From NCBI GenBank assembly GCA_023935145.1, contig CM043703.1, positions 21,501,227-21,565,226 of the forward strand: a stretch of 64,000 bases of DNA, given 5' to 3'. The translations under genes and the position numbers were made by a program. The DNA comes from Bretschneidera sinensis. Taxonomy: Eukaryota; Streptophyta; Magnoliopsida; Brassicales; Akaniaceae. This document shows, in pieces, positions 45,326 to 56,957 of the stretch (its first letter is position 1; the number at the start of each line of letters is the position of its first letter). The notes below the pieces were generated by a model that was not told the DNA's origin, ran no database searches, and saw nothing but the letters and a program-made list of their open reading frames with translations.

Positions 45326-47477
45326 TGTTGGACAGAATTGAAGCCTTAAAATTTTTGTAATATTTTTTCTAACTGGAATAAAATATGAGAATCAAGACGT
45401 AGAGGTGTGAATTAATCATAGTCTTTAAGGCTTTATTCGTCCCCGCTTGAATAAACAAGTTTGCTATGGGTAGAAACGAATAGTCCTCCAGGATAGAACT
45501 AAGTCTCTAGGTTGAAGTTTGCATACAGCAACATCTGAAGAACTTCATATTTTATTCTGCGTTGAAATAACTGAAGTATTATGGCAGAAGATTTTGAGAG
45601 AAAAAGAGAGATGAAAGAAAGGTGTAGAAACACCTCTTTAAATAATTCAGGACAATCATGTCTTTCCAAGTCTTTCCAATTTGGAAAGACATTATTTTCC
45701 AGATTTAATCTTGGATTTAAATCATACCTCTCTGACCTTTTGATTTAATTTGACACATTTCTTATTAAATTCTAGGCTTTTGTCTAAAATTTGGATACCC
45801 AAACTCAAACAAAATCTATATAGACACATAGATCCCCATACATCTTGTTGGAAATCACCTTGAAAAGATGCCCAGGTGGTGATCTTCCAAACACCCAAGT
45901 CTTGAATGACTTGTAGAAAGAATTTCAGCAATCGAACACAAGAACAGAAAATCAAAGAAAGAAAGAAGACAAGTAATTTGTTGTCGAGGTTCGGCAATGT
46001 GCCTATGTCCCCGTGAGTTCCTCCGAACTCTCTGCACTATCTCAATGGTTCTTACAAAGTTACAACAATCCCCTTCAAGAATCCAAGTTCTTAAAGAACC
46101 AAGAAGAGAACGAGAAAGTGATAGACCTATTACAATGCTTTCTATCAATTCTCTACTAACCTCTCTTCTTTACAACCAGCCTCACTACAAGAGTCCCTCT
46201 TGTGTTTATATCTCTCACATAATTCTCTCTTGTGTTACAATGATCTCACAATGTCACAACCTGTGTGGTTCTCTCACACACTTTTTTCACCACTTGAAAT
46301 GAGGCTAAGAAACCCTTTTTATAGCCTCTTAATTCTTGGACAATCTTGTGAATCATTCTTGACCCTTTGATCATGTTCTTCCTTTAATCTCAGCCCTTCA
46401 TCACTCTCCAAGTGATGTTGTGCGTTTTGATGTGGTGCTGTGTGCTGCGGCGTGACCTGATGCTGCAGCCTCCTGATGCTGTGCGCACACCTCCTGCCTG
46501 TGGGCAGAAACTTCCACAGCAGTGTGCCTGACCTTGCCACGCTCAAAACTTAAGCACACGCTTGTGTGCAACCTTTTAACTTGCTGAACTTTCATACTGC
46601 ACCTTTGGTTTGGATTTTAACCATCTTTGAACCATGTTTGGACCTGTTCAAACCTTGACCATGTTTGAACCATGTTTAAACCTTAGACAAAAAACCAACA
46701 CATCTCGATCAAAAAAGAATCAATAGAAATAGAAAAAATCGGAATTGATCGATCTATTTCTCGAAACAAACGAAAAGGAAACAAAATGCGAAACATAAAT
46801 CATGGAACAACTAAGACCTCTCGGGAACTCACTTAAGAATAAGAAAGAGGAATCTCATGTAAATACCATGGAATAAGGTTTGATCCAATTCATGGGGATT
46901 CTATAAATATTCCATTCCAAAAATAGAAAGTTCAAAAGCTTGCCAATCTATGAGTCTCTTCCTTTATATGTATGGCATCACCACTCCCTTTGGGAGCATC
47001 CACTAATTCAGAACTTAATTTGAAAGCCATATTTCGACCAGATGGGCACGGGCTCAGGGCGAGAGCTCCTCAGCGAGGATGCGCATGTGCAAAGTGCACG
47101 TGCATGTGCAAAGTGTAAAGTGAACGGGCCCGAGCTCGGGCCGGGGCACGGGCGCGTGGTGCGTTCATTGAGCCTTTATCTTTATCCCTTCTTTTAACAA
47201 AAGTAGATAAGAATCCCAAATAAATTCTTATAAAGAATTTTATTTCTCATTTTCTTATCAATGTGGGATAAAGCCAATTTGGGTTTTCAAACAACCCTTT
47301 ATTCTCATTTTAAGCTCATACAATAAGTTCCTTTTGAATCAAAATAAATATCCATTAAATCTCCAACTTGAGTTTAATTTAATGCACCTAATTAAAAGTT
47401 TTTCATGATCATTAATTAATTCAAATTAAGACCTTAAAATGGTCTAAAATCAATTCTTAGAGCTGATTTTTCCAACA
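45326..47477 (-). repeat. 5' LTR of old Copia, split by a solo LTR
   Basis: Bounded by a 7-base terminal inverted repeat on the plus strand, TGTTGGA (45326) and TCCAACA (ending 47477). About 1.29 kb without the inserted solo LTR. The gag ATG follows the inner end within a few bases, and I could not identify a primer site, so the inner boundary is less sure than the outer. The same LTR starts this window (1-1160). Confidence 0.7.
45846..46700 (-). mobile_element. Solo LTR of the young Copia family
   Basis: 855 bases, TGTTGGAAATCACC to AAAACCAACA on the plus strand, with exact TSD catct at 45841-45845 and 46701-46705. The uninterrupted site is visible at 361-372 in block A (CATACATCTCGATC). 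There is no interior, so LTR-LTR recombination removed it. The sequence is closer to the LTRs at 57952 and 62399 (both have the TTTTTATAGCC stretch) than to 36839. Confidence 0.94.
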
Positions 47478-49481
47478 ATGATATTGCCACAGCACAAATT
47501 GTTAAGCATGTAACAAGATAATTTTAAGTGTGATTATACAAAATTATGTGATTGTAAAAAATTACCCTTTTATTGATTTTTTAATCCTTTTGTTATTTTA
47601 AAAAATACCCTAGTCATTAATTTCTCTCAAAATTATGGATTATATTAGAAATATTTAGTTCAGCCTAGACATTTATAACAATATATGATGATTGATGATT
47701 AATATCTCTAGAGATAACTGGAAAATATATTTAGGAAGATCGAAATCTTTAAGGGAATTTCTCTGCATCAAAGAGCCAAGATGAATGCATAAGCAATAAA
47801 GAAGGCAATATATTTAGATCTTTTAGATATGATAAATTGTTAATGAAGAAAAAAAACTGCAAGGTTCCTAATGAATTTAAAAAAAAATGATGAAAAAGAA
47901 TCTGTTACTAATTTTGATTGAGAAAAATAGCTTTATCCTTTGCCTTTGCGCATGTTTCATGTTTGGTTTTCCTTTAACATCTTGAAAAGGGATATTGAAT
48001 CCTTTTTTTTGGATAGAATATAGAATACTTTATTAGTATAGTCAAGAAAAAATGGACTACTTTGTTTTTTGGTAGTACAGGCCAAACAAAAGGATACTTT
48101 TCTATTTTTAGTCAAGGGAACAAAGAGGACTTGTTTTAAGGGGAACCTAAAAAACACTCATATGCCTCATCAAGAATTCAAGATTCTTGCGTGTTTACTA
48201 CGTCTAAGAATTGGGTACAATGAACCGACAATTACATGTATTTCTTTTTTTTTATTTTATTTTTCTTATCTTTTCAACAAAGTCTAGTTAATTTCTTGTG
48301 TTCTTCCTCGTGGCTGTACTAGTTCAGATTAGTCGATCATCACCTTGAAGTCAAGTTTGTTTTATTTATTAAGGTGAATGTTGTGAAAGTAATGAACAAG
48401 ATAAGGCCAAAATGAGATTGAAACAAATGATAATAATTTAATTTTAATGTAAAGAAACTACTTAGTGTGCTCCAATTGCAAACCGTATTTATTGGCAACA
48501 TTTTCAAATTGTGGGTAGAAATTACCTCCCCTTGAATACTCTTTCGTGAACATCGAGATTAGCAACCCTAATAGTTTTGTGGAACCCATGTATCTCGATG
48601 TTGATTGAAAAGATCGGCATCTTTGAGTAGGGAGGGGAGGACTAGGGGAGCCTTGGCTCCCCCAAAGATTTTCAAATGTCCTATAATATATGTAAGTGCA
48701 AGAATAAAAGTAGAATGTACTTTTTCTTATGGCACTTCCAAAATGATTTGAAATTTGGCCAAGTTATTAGGAGGTGATTGTCCCACTTTGATTCAAGCCT
48801 ACAAGTCTTATGATAAAATACCTAATTGATTTGGGTGTTACAGTAAAGGGTAATCAAAGACTATTTAGGTGTTTTAATGGTATTTGATTTTGTTTTGTAA
48901 GCCAATTATGAAAACAAGTGGTTCGTGGGCTAGCTAGAAGCTTTAGAAATGGCTACACCTGGACAATGATGCTTTTTGGATGGGGGATTTTCATGAGCTT
49001 ATTAAACCATCCCTCATCATTGATTTGTAATCTCGTTTTTTTTAAAATAAATCACTTGTCATTTTTTGTAAAAGAAAAAAAATTTTAAATTACAACTTTA
49101 CAAGTAAATATTTGAGTAGGAAAAAGTTGTACTAGCAAGTGTAACAACTTGTGTGTCTCATAAAAAACTTCTAACACAATTAAATAAACTTTTAGTTAGT
49201 TACTTTTTCGTTACATGTTAATTTAAAGTTAGTTTAACTTGATTTTATCTGACAAAACTTAGACGAAGGTTTTTTTATATGGAGTTTGAGAATTTTTTTC
49301 AAATAATACTTGAAAAAAATAAAATTCGAGTTTAGATTTTACTATTCAGTAGAACCCATGCAATAGATCAATTACACATAATTTCAGCAAAAAATTATCA
49401 CTTTAGTGTGTGATTTAAACTCATATTTCATCAACGGTTTAAAACTTATCAAACTTTGTATGGAAAACCTAGAGCTAGGAG
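47478..49481. other. Non-coding, unidentified DNA (block B), copy of 1161-3161
   Basis: Collinear copy of 1161-3161 with scattered substitutions and small indels. No supported gene. The duplicated state is the main information here. Confidence 0.65.
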
Positions 49482-52400
49482 TTAGTGCAATTCGTTGTGG
49501 GAGTGGGAGTTGGAGTGAGAGTTAGGAGTTAGGAGTTAGGAAATGGAGGATATGTAACCTCCTCTGTTGGGACTTTTTTTTATGGCTCTGTTTTGGAGTT
49601 ACATTACATGGTTTTCTCAATGCTTAATTTTGTAGAAAACGTTTGCATAAAATAATAGGTACAATAACTTATCTACGTTATTGATTGTGTGATTAAAATT
49701 AACTTATATACTCAATTTCTTCATTGGCTGACATATATTCCATCAAGATTCTTTGAATTGTTTTATGAAGTTTCATTCTTTAGTATACCAAAAGTAATCT
49801 CTATTGTATTTCTATGAGGTTGCAAGTTTAAATCTCCAAATATCTTATATTATTGTATGATTAACAAAAAAATTAATCTCGGTAGAAATTTTTTTATTCT
49901 GATGACTCACATACCATATCAGTAATGTAAATGAGGAAAAATCATCTTATATATATTCTTGATCAAATGAGCCTAAAACCTGTTAGAAAATTTTCTGGAG
50001 TAGGAATAAAAAACTAGAAATTAAAGAAGATTGAATCACATTAATCAATATTTTATTTGCCAATAGCAAATCTGTAGAATCCCTTAAGAATTCTCCTTAA
50101 CAGAGTGGAAACTATGGTTGTATAATTTTTCAGAGTTTTAAAAGAAGAGAAAAAAGAGAAAATTTTTGTAAAAATGGAGTTAGTTCTTTTCTGGAAGTTA
50201 TTTGAAGTATTTATAGTGATTTTAAACTTCCAACAGTCAGAAAGCTCAAGAGTTATGACTTAAAAGACAGCTCTTGAAAAAAAAAACATAACTCTTCAAG
50301 AAAATCCTGTTGGGGAATTTAAATTTTTTTGAACATTATGACCGACTGCCTAAAATCACAGTCAACTCTCAGTCTGTCCAAAATGACAGTTGATTGCCAC
50401 TCAAACACAGTTAACTGTCTTTTGTTTTTAAAACAAAAATTCTAACAAAACCAACATTGACTAGCTTTTGAGACCATGGGAGCAATCATTTACTATGTCA
50501 TTTAAACTTTGCCCGCTTTGAAGTTTCGGTAAAGACATTTCATTTAGATGTGTGTCGGTTTAAAAAAAATATTGTTAGACAAATGAGTATTGTTTGCTAT
50601 AGTGAGAAAGTTCCTAACTTAAGGGATCATATCCTTGTTCGAATCATGTCCAGTTATGTCGTTGACAATAAATTCGACTACCATGTTATTTAAAAATACA
50701 TCATGTTAAGTTATGTTGTTGATGCCGCAATCAAATCTACCGTCAACAACACAACTGGACGAATCCACTGTCAACAATACAACTGGATAGCACAATTAAG
50801 TAAGCCTACTGTTAACAACACAACTGGACAGGATCCTAATTGTACAACTGAACATAATCCCAACCGCAGAGATCTGATCGCTTAACTTAATATACCAATA
50901 TGTAACCCTCATTGTTAGCTGATTATTATTATTATTATTTATTTGTAGAAAAAAGGTAGAAACAACATATTTTACCCAATAAAGTATGATTTATTCATAT
51001 TAATGTTACATTTTAGTTCATCGATCACTCCACAAAGAAGTGAATATATGGAAACCTTTAGGCAAATATGACAATAGGACTCCTAACCTTGTGCTTTACA
51101 TCTAACCATTAAAGTGAAGCAGAGATACTGCGATTAACTTCCAATGGTCCTCCGGAGACAGTCATATGAAACTGCAATTTCTCATTTAATTATTTAAATG
51201 ATAAGATTTTGGGAGTAACACAGATACTGTGATGAGAAGGGGAGTTGATTTTTGCTTAGTAAATGGAATTAGACTTCCCTACGTTTGTGACTGTTCTTGG
51301 AAACACCACAATGAAATGCTTCTTTGGTGCCACTTTAAAAAATATATTGTAGGGTAGTTCAAGTCCTTTGTGCTGTTGTTATTGTTAGAGCAGATGACAA
51401 CATCATCTCCAGAGATGAGCTTTATCAGTAAGACATGGTAGGGTAGTTCAAGTCCTTCACCGCAACGAAATTTTTTGTAGTCACTCTCTTTTGCATCATA
51501 AACTAGGCCTGGATTAATTGCTTGCACTGGATTTAACTTTCCTGCTCCATAGGAAAATTCGGCATCTGGGTTTTTTTTCAGCACTCATGGGGGATGGTGA
51601 AAGTAAAATAAGACATTATACAGCAAACTTTTTCCCCATTTCTTTTACTCAGATAAAAAGTCTGAAATCATAGATCACTAGTCAAATAATCACTTGTCTG
51701 TCTTGTATGATCAAGGAACAACAGTTCCTATCTTCATTATTGATTTTACAACTTCTCTTAACAGTTTTTTCCCTTATCGATGTAATTTAAAACTTGTTTG
51801 GGTTGCTACAGAACAAATAAATTTCAATTGAATGCACATCAAAGTTATTAAGGAAAAGGAAGGACATAGGAAGTAATAATATGACAAAAAATTAGTAATC
51901 TTTGTTTTACATAGAAAAAATTGAAACTAGAAGATAAAGAGTCTTGTTAGAAAACATTACCAGTTGTCATCAGAGCGGATTTAATGGCCGATGGAGACCA
52001 TGAAGGAAGAAATGACTTAACATAGAGAGCAGCTCCAGTTGCATGACTGAATGCCATAGAAGTTCCGTAGATTATATTAAATGCTGATGAACATTTGCCA
52101 ATTGGGAAAGGTGATGGACTACTTTTGGAGAAGGCCTTGCCTAGTACAGCTCCATGAAAGATATATGGCATAAGGATCTATCTCACCATTAAATGGCATG
52201 AGAAGAGAGAGAAAAAAAAAATTTCATTCAAGAGTCAGATGCACCCTTGTGCCATGTATTTTTCATGGACCCGGACTAGACAAGAAGTTTTCCTTTTGGA
52301 GACCATGTAGCCAATATATCAACTCCAAGAGCAGTAATATCTGGCTGTAATATGCACTCAAGAAATCTAACTAAATCACATTGTTAATCCATATTAAAAG

Positions 52401-52726
52401 ACATAATGTTTGGAATAAATTACCTTGTTAAGCCATTGTACTTACCATGTTAAAGAATTACATTAATGTGAATTTTGGCACATTGAAAAACTTCATTAGC
52501 AAAAACAAAAAGGAGGGAGGATTAATTCTTGGCAAAGATAAGAATTTACTTACAATAATGCTTTCTACATTGCCTAGCTCCACCTCACCCACAATCTTCC
52601 TATCGATGTTGCATGATGCAATTGTCAAAATCCAGGGTGCACCATATGCGACAGTTGATGGTTTTGGGCCATAATTTCTGCTTGCTGCAGAGGTCAATAT
52701 GCTCCTCCTCATTGCTGGAAAGGGTT
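49482..52726. repeat. Array-related unit in block B (copy of R0)
   Basis: Collinear with 3162-6407, offset 46320 falling to 46319. Contains the GGGAGT tract, the ACAACTGGA repeats (about 50740-50850) and the 3' half of a subtilase pseudogene. It ends at the Gypsy insertion. Confidence 0.85.
52722..52726. repeat. Left TSD of Gypsy element (gggtt, one change from gggtc)
   Basis: GGGTT here, GGGTC on the right (55592-55596) and GGGTC at the same place in block A (6403-6407). The left copy has mutated by one base since insertion. Confidence 0.8.
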
Positions 52727-53234
52727 TGATGCAGGAGGATCCGAGTCAGATGATGTTGGGTTGTCCGATAACACGTTGTTGGCACTAAGATATATTAAGT
52801 TGGCAGATCAACGCAAAAATGACAGGTGGACTACCTAGAACGGTTGACTGCCATTGATTCTATTTTAGGCCTTCAAATTTGCAGTTTCTAGTTTTATGAA
52901 ACTTTCCATTTGCAATTTCCTTTTGTATTCAAGTCAGAATTGACTGCCGTTGATTCTGCCTTAATACAATTGCTGAATTTTAGTAATTTCCTTAGTTTTC
53001 CCCAGGATTATGTTTTCGGGGATTTTTTCCTTTTTTTGCTTTGACCTTATAAATAAGGAGGCTACATATGGAAAAGACAGATTATCATTATTATTGATTT
53101 GCATAATTTTGAATAAAAATTCAGAGTTGTTCCTCTGTTTTTTCTAAGGTTTTTTTCTCTTGTGTTATTTTCTTCCTTGTGAATTATCTGTTGAAAACTA
53201 GCCTACAGAATAATCGCTATTCTGTCCGGTGTCA
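52727..53234 (+). repeat. Gypsy 5' LTR
   Basis: TGATGCAGGAGGATCC to CCGGTGTCA. Contains TTATAAATAAGG around 53046, a likely TATA region. Confidence 0.9.
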
Positions 53235-53236
53235 GT

Positions 53237-53248
53237 TGGTATCAGAGC
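53237..53248 (+). other. Gypsy primer binding site (initiator-Met tRNA)
   Basis: TGGTATCAGAGC two bases after the 5' LTR. Identical to the site in the Copia elements and in the minus-strand Gypsy at 7730-7741. Confidence 0.9.
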
Positions 53249-53283
53249 TTCAGCATCTTCCTGGGTGAGATTTCATCAGTTCC

Positions 53284-54955
53284 ATGGCTGGTGGTCGTTG
53301 TCGTGGTCGTCGCGGGTAGGTTCTGAATGAGGAAGCCCCACACTATGATCGTAACGTTCAGGATGTGATGATTGAGGATTTACAAAAGCAAGTTGCAGAG
53401 TTAACCCATCATCTAGCGGTACAGAATTTCGGTGATCGTGAGATAGAAGATCACGATTCCGATTCCAATTTCGAAAACCCGCAATGCAATCCTACTCGAT
53501 TTTGGGAGCACCGTGGTCGGGAAGAACGTTATGGAGACCTTGGTTTCAGAGTGGATCTGCCTGAGTTTTTTGGTATGTTACAGGCCGAGGGTTTCGCCGA
53601 TTGGTTGAACAAAGTGGAGCATATTTTCGAGTATAAGGAAGTCCCAGATTGTGTCAAAGTGAAACTGGGCGCCATCAAACTCAAAGGCAGAGCATCTGCG
53701 TGGTGGAAGCAGTTGAGGTACTCACGCGACCGACAGGGCAAGGCCAAGATCACAGATTGGGAGAAGATGAAAGGTCACTTCCTTCCTTTTGGCTACACTC
53801 AAACCTTGTTTCAACGACTTCATTCGTTGAGGCAGGGCACAAGATCGGTGGATGGTTACACGGAGGTGTTCTATCAATTGATAGCCCGGAATGATTTATC
53901 CGAGACAGAAGAGCAGATGGTGGCACGGTATTTAGGGGGATTACGACAGCCCCTGTAGGATGTCCTCAGCCTTCACTCACTGTGGACCGTTTCTGAAGCA
54001 TACCAGCGTGCACTTGCGGCGGAAAAACAATAGAACAGGAGGCCAATGATCAGAAGCAATCAAAGAAGTCACCCAGTTCACCCTCAAGAATCCCGTCCTA
54101 CCCAGCAGCCACCCTAGGGTAACTCTAACTCAAATATTAGATGTTTCAGATGTGGTGAACAGGGACATAAAGCGACTGAGTGCAGGAAGCCTGCTAGTCA
54201 AAATGGCAAAAATCTCCTGATTGAGGACGACGTGGTAGACGAAACTGAGGAGATTGGAGAGCCTGTGTATGACGATGATGAAGATGGAGATGTGTTGTAT
54301 GGATATGGCCATGAGACTCTGGTCATTCGTAAGAGTCTACTGACCCCCAAGGGCGATACAGGGGACGATTGGTTGAGAACTAATATTTTCTACATGACCT
54401 GCACAGTTGCAGATAAAGTCTGCAAGATGATCATTGACAGTGGTAGTTGTGAGAATGTACTGTCTGAAGAGACTGTCCAGAAACTGCAGTTGAAGACAGA
54501 TTGCCATCCTAAGCCGTATAAATTGTCGTGGCTGAATAAGGGCAGTGAAGTAATAGTAGATTGGTGATGCAACAGTTGATAGGCGATGCCTAGTGTCTTT
54601 TTCGATTGGTAGGAAATATTTTGATAATACTTGGTGTGATGTTGTGTCTATGGATGCTTGTCATGTATTGTTAGGCAGACCTTGGCAGTATGATCGCAAT
54701 GTTATTCATGATTGGCGGAAAAATACATATTCCCTTAGCATCAAAGGGAAGAAGATTGTGTTGGCACCTCGTCGGGAAAGAACCACTCCTACCCCGATAG
54801 TCAATAATACTAATCTACTTTCGATGTCCAAGATTTTAGCTGAGATTGTGCGTGGAGACGTGGTCCATGCTTTGCTACCTTGTGGGAATAATGCAGCAGA
54901 CATGAATCCAGATTTATCAGCAGAGGTGCAGCAGCTGCTAGCATGAATTTTCTGA
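53284..54955 (+). pseudogene. Gypsy gag / zinc knuckle / protease remnant
   Basis: The ATG at 53284 opens an RGRRG-type basic start, interrupted by TAG at 53317-53319 where the sister element has CAG. The main gag region (to 53958) has VDLPEFFG, EGFADWLNKVEHIFEY and LKGRASAWWKQL, the retrotransposon gag domain of chromovirus type, ending in a stop after GGLRQPL. Further on are a CCHC knuckle CFRCGEQGHKATEC (about 54124-54165), the protease motif IIDSGS (about 54430) and GRPWQYDR at about 54675. Frameshifts and stops separate the parts. It ends near EVQQLLA. Confidence 0.85.
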
Positions 54956-55087
54956 CCTGATGCCAAAGGATCTTCCTCCTGGGTTACCGCCTGATGTCTT
55001 TAATGTGAAACACCTGAGTCCTTGTTTTGTGGATTCCGATGAAGCTATTGTGAACTCGAGGATGAGTTCTTTCCAACCCAAGGCGAC
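54956..55087 (+). pseudogene. Joined RT start and pol end (deletion junction)
   Basis: Reads FSDLMPKDLPPGLPP, the beginning of the reverse transcriptase region, then immediately DVFNVKHLSP, the usual last part of pol, and runs to the 3' LTR. The minus-strand element at 7250-7400 has the identical join LPP/DVFNVKHLSP. Confidence 0.8.
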
Positions 55088-55591
55088 TGATGCAGGATGA
55101 TCCGAGTCAGATGATGCTGAGTTGTCAGATAACACGTTGTTGGCACTGAGATACCTTGAGTTGGCAGATCAGCGCAAAAATGGCATGTGGACTACCTAGA
55201 ACGGTTGACTGCCATTGATTCTGTTTTAGGCTTTCAAATTTGCAGTTTCCAGTTTTCGGAAACTTTCCATTTGCAATTTCTTTTTGTATTCAAGTCAGAA
55301 TTGACTGCCGTTGATTCTGCTTTAATACAATCGCTTAATTTTAGTAATTTCCTTAGTTTTCCCCAGGATTATGATTTCGGGATTTTTTCCTTTTTTTGCT
55401 TTGACCTTATAAATAAGGAGGCCACATACAGAAAAGACAGATTATCATTATTATTGATTTGCATAATTTTGAATAAAAATTCAAAGTTGTTCCTCTGTTT
55501 TTTCTAGGGTTTTTTCTCGTGTTGTTTTCTTCCCTGTGAATTATTTGTTGAAAACTAGCCTGCAGAATAATCGCTATTCTGTCCGGCGTCA
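55088..55591 (+). repeat. Gypsy 3' LTR
   Basis: TGATGCAGGATGATCC to CCGGCGTCA, followed by the TSD gggtc (55592-55596). Differs from the 5' LTR at roughly 35 positions. Confidence 0.9.
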
Positions 55592-55945
55592 GGGTCCTAT
55601 AGTGAGGCCTTCAGTAATGTATTTTCTAGTCATGTTTGAAGCAATAGAAACTAATATCATGTCCACCTCATCACTGATAGCATCCTCAAATGTTGCCAGA
55701 AGATTTTGTTCTTCGCAGATTTCTCCAGTAATATTGTACCAGCAGACCTTGTACACCACAATCCTAGCAGAAGGAATTCCACCTCTAGCAGTCACTTCCG
55801 CAAGTCCGAAGAAACTTTCATTTCTCACCTCCATGCCTGCTGCAGTGGACGCTATATGAGTACCAAGTCCATTAATGTCGATAACAGATATTTCCTCAAC
55901 AAGAGGTTCATCTCCCGTGTAGTATAGCCAGGCTCCTACAGTTTT

Positions 55946-56115
55946 GCTGCAATTTTTTTCGAGGATAATTTTTTTTCTTTCTCAAAATGTGATTACATTA
56001 TATTACCTATAATGCCATTTGGACATAGGAATTAATACTTGGTAACCAAAATTACTATTACATTTTTATATGAATCTGCACAAAATATGTTTTGAAGTAC
56101 TTGTTTCAAAATAAA
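55946..56115. other. Short AT-rich spacer between subtilase exon and CACTA end
   Basis: No open frame or known repeat. It is likely subtilase intron, cut by the CACTA insertion at 56116. Confidence 0.5.
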
Positions 56116-56755
56116 CACTACAAGAAAAATTGATAACACCGACGGAAAGATGCCATTGGTAATACCTACCTACTATCGGTGATACTTATCTCCGAAGGAT
56201 GCCTATCAGTGATAATCTGCCAGGCATAACCTCCTCGGTGATATAACTTTTCTCCGATGGTTTTACTATCCGTCGGAGACACTAGAATCACCGATGGGTA
56301 TTAGCGACGCATAGGCCGTTGATGATGTCTCTTCCCAAAAATTAAATGTTGGTCGTTTTTAATAAATAATAATAAAAAATAACTTATTACTGATGGATTA
56401 TTCTGTCGGTGATACTACTATGGAAAATATGAATTTTGTTTTTTTAATTAAAAATAAATTATCAGCGACGGATTATTCCGTCTCGTCGGTGATAATAGTT
56501 TTCCAAAAAAAAATTCAAGACATATCACCGACGGATTATTCTGTCAGTGATAATACTTTTCCAGAAAAAATCAAGACGTATCTCCGACAGATTATTCCTT
56601 CGGGGATAATAAATTTCCAACAAAAATCAAGATGTATCACCGACGGATTATTCCGTCGCGGATACTATTTTTCAAAACAAAAAAAAATCATTTTTTGTTT
56701 GACTATCACTGATGGAATAATCTGTCAGTGATACGATTTTCTATTAAATTTCATT
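56116..56755. repeat. CACTA terminal and subterminal hairpin repeats
   Basis: After the terminal repeat, a unit of type TCACCGACGGATTATTCC followed by GTCGGTGATA recurs about every 60 bases (near 56392, 56462, 56523, 56580, 56636 and 56705). Each is itself an inverted repeat around TTAT. More diverged CCGACGG-type copies lie at 56130-56330. Such repeats are the binding sites of CACTA transposase in known elements. Confidence 0.85.
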
Positions 56756-56957
56756 TCTCACTAATTTTTTTTTTTTGGTTATTTCCCTGTGTATTACTTG
56801 TAGTAAAATGCATTTGTAATTACATAAGTGAAATCCTATTTCCTTGGCCAAAAGAGCCAAAACCCCTTACATAATCTCCATCATCAAGTACAAATTAAAT
56901 AGATAAAATACTATTTATCTCTAAAAAATACAATATTGATAAATAGAAAACAACAAA

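Larger units (their letters stand above)
34906..47477 (-). mobile_element. Old, decayed Copia element hosting two later insertions
   Basis: On the minus strand, from right to left: 5' LTR (47477-45326), gag, protease, integrase, reverse transcriptase, RNase H and 3' non-coding sequence. It is split at 36838/42853 by a younger Copia, and its LTR is split by a solo LTR at 45846-46700. No 3' LTR is present: array unit R5 directly follows the 3' non-coding part, so this end was lost by deletion or exchange. The element belongs to a different Copia lineage from the one inserted in it. Confidence 0.85.
52727..55591 (+). mobile_element. Non-autonomous Ty3/Gypsy (chromovirus-like) element, pol deleted
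   Basis: 2865 bases. LTRs of 508 (52727-53234) and 504 (55088-55591) bases start TGATGCAGGA and end GTCA, differing at roughly 35 sites (about 7%). Primer site TGGTATCAGAGC at 53237-53248. The interior has gag, zinc knuckle and protease, then the first codons of reverse transcriptase joined directly to the last codons of pol. Reverse transcriptase, RNase H and integrase are absent. It sits inside a subtilase exon with a 5-base TSD. Confidence 0.9.
51058..55945 (-). pseudogene. Cucumisin-like subtilase pseudogene (block B), split by Gypsy
   Basis: From the right: an exon at 55945-55597 with GDEPLVEE, NGLGTHIASTAAG (catalytic-His motif, His changed to Leu) and PSARIVVYKVCW, ending ITEGLTIG. 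The Gypsy element with its TSD follows, and the same exon resumes at 52721 with SILTSAASRNYGPKPSTV, the oxyanion Asn retained. Then the GTSMAFSH Ser exon (51947-52171) and the C-terminal domain to TAA 51058-51060. Other breaks: a poly-A run of 8, the shift after DLNYP and the TAA after SFK, as in the array copies. The N-terminal exons are missing; CACTA sequence begins 170 bases upstream. Confidence 0.87.

Noticed and set aside
45326..45475. Primer binding site for the old Copia just inside its 5' LTR
   Set aside because: No TGGTATCAGAGC or other tRNA-end match is visible between the LTR end and the gag ATG; the inner LTR border may be misplaced.
55088..55591. Second Gypsy LTR as an independent solo insertion
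   Set aside because: It shares the TSD gggtc with the left LTR and closes the same element around gag.
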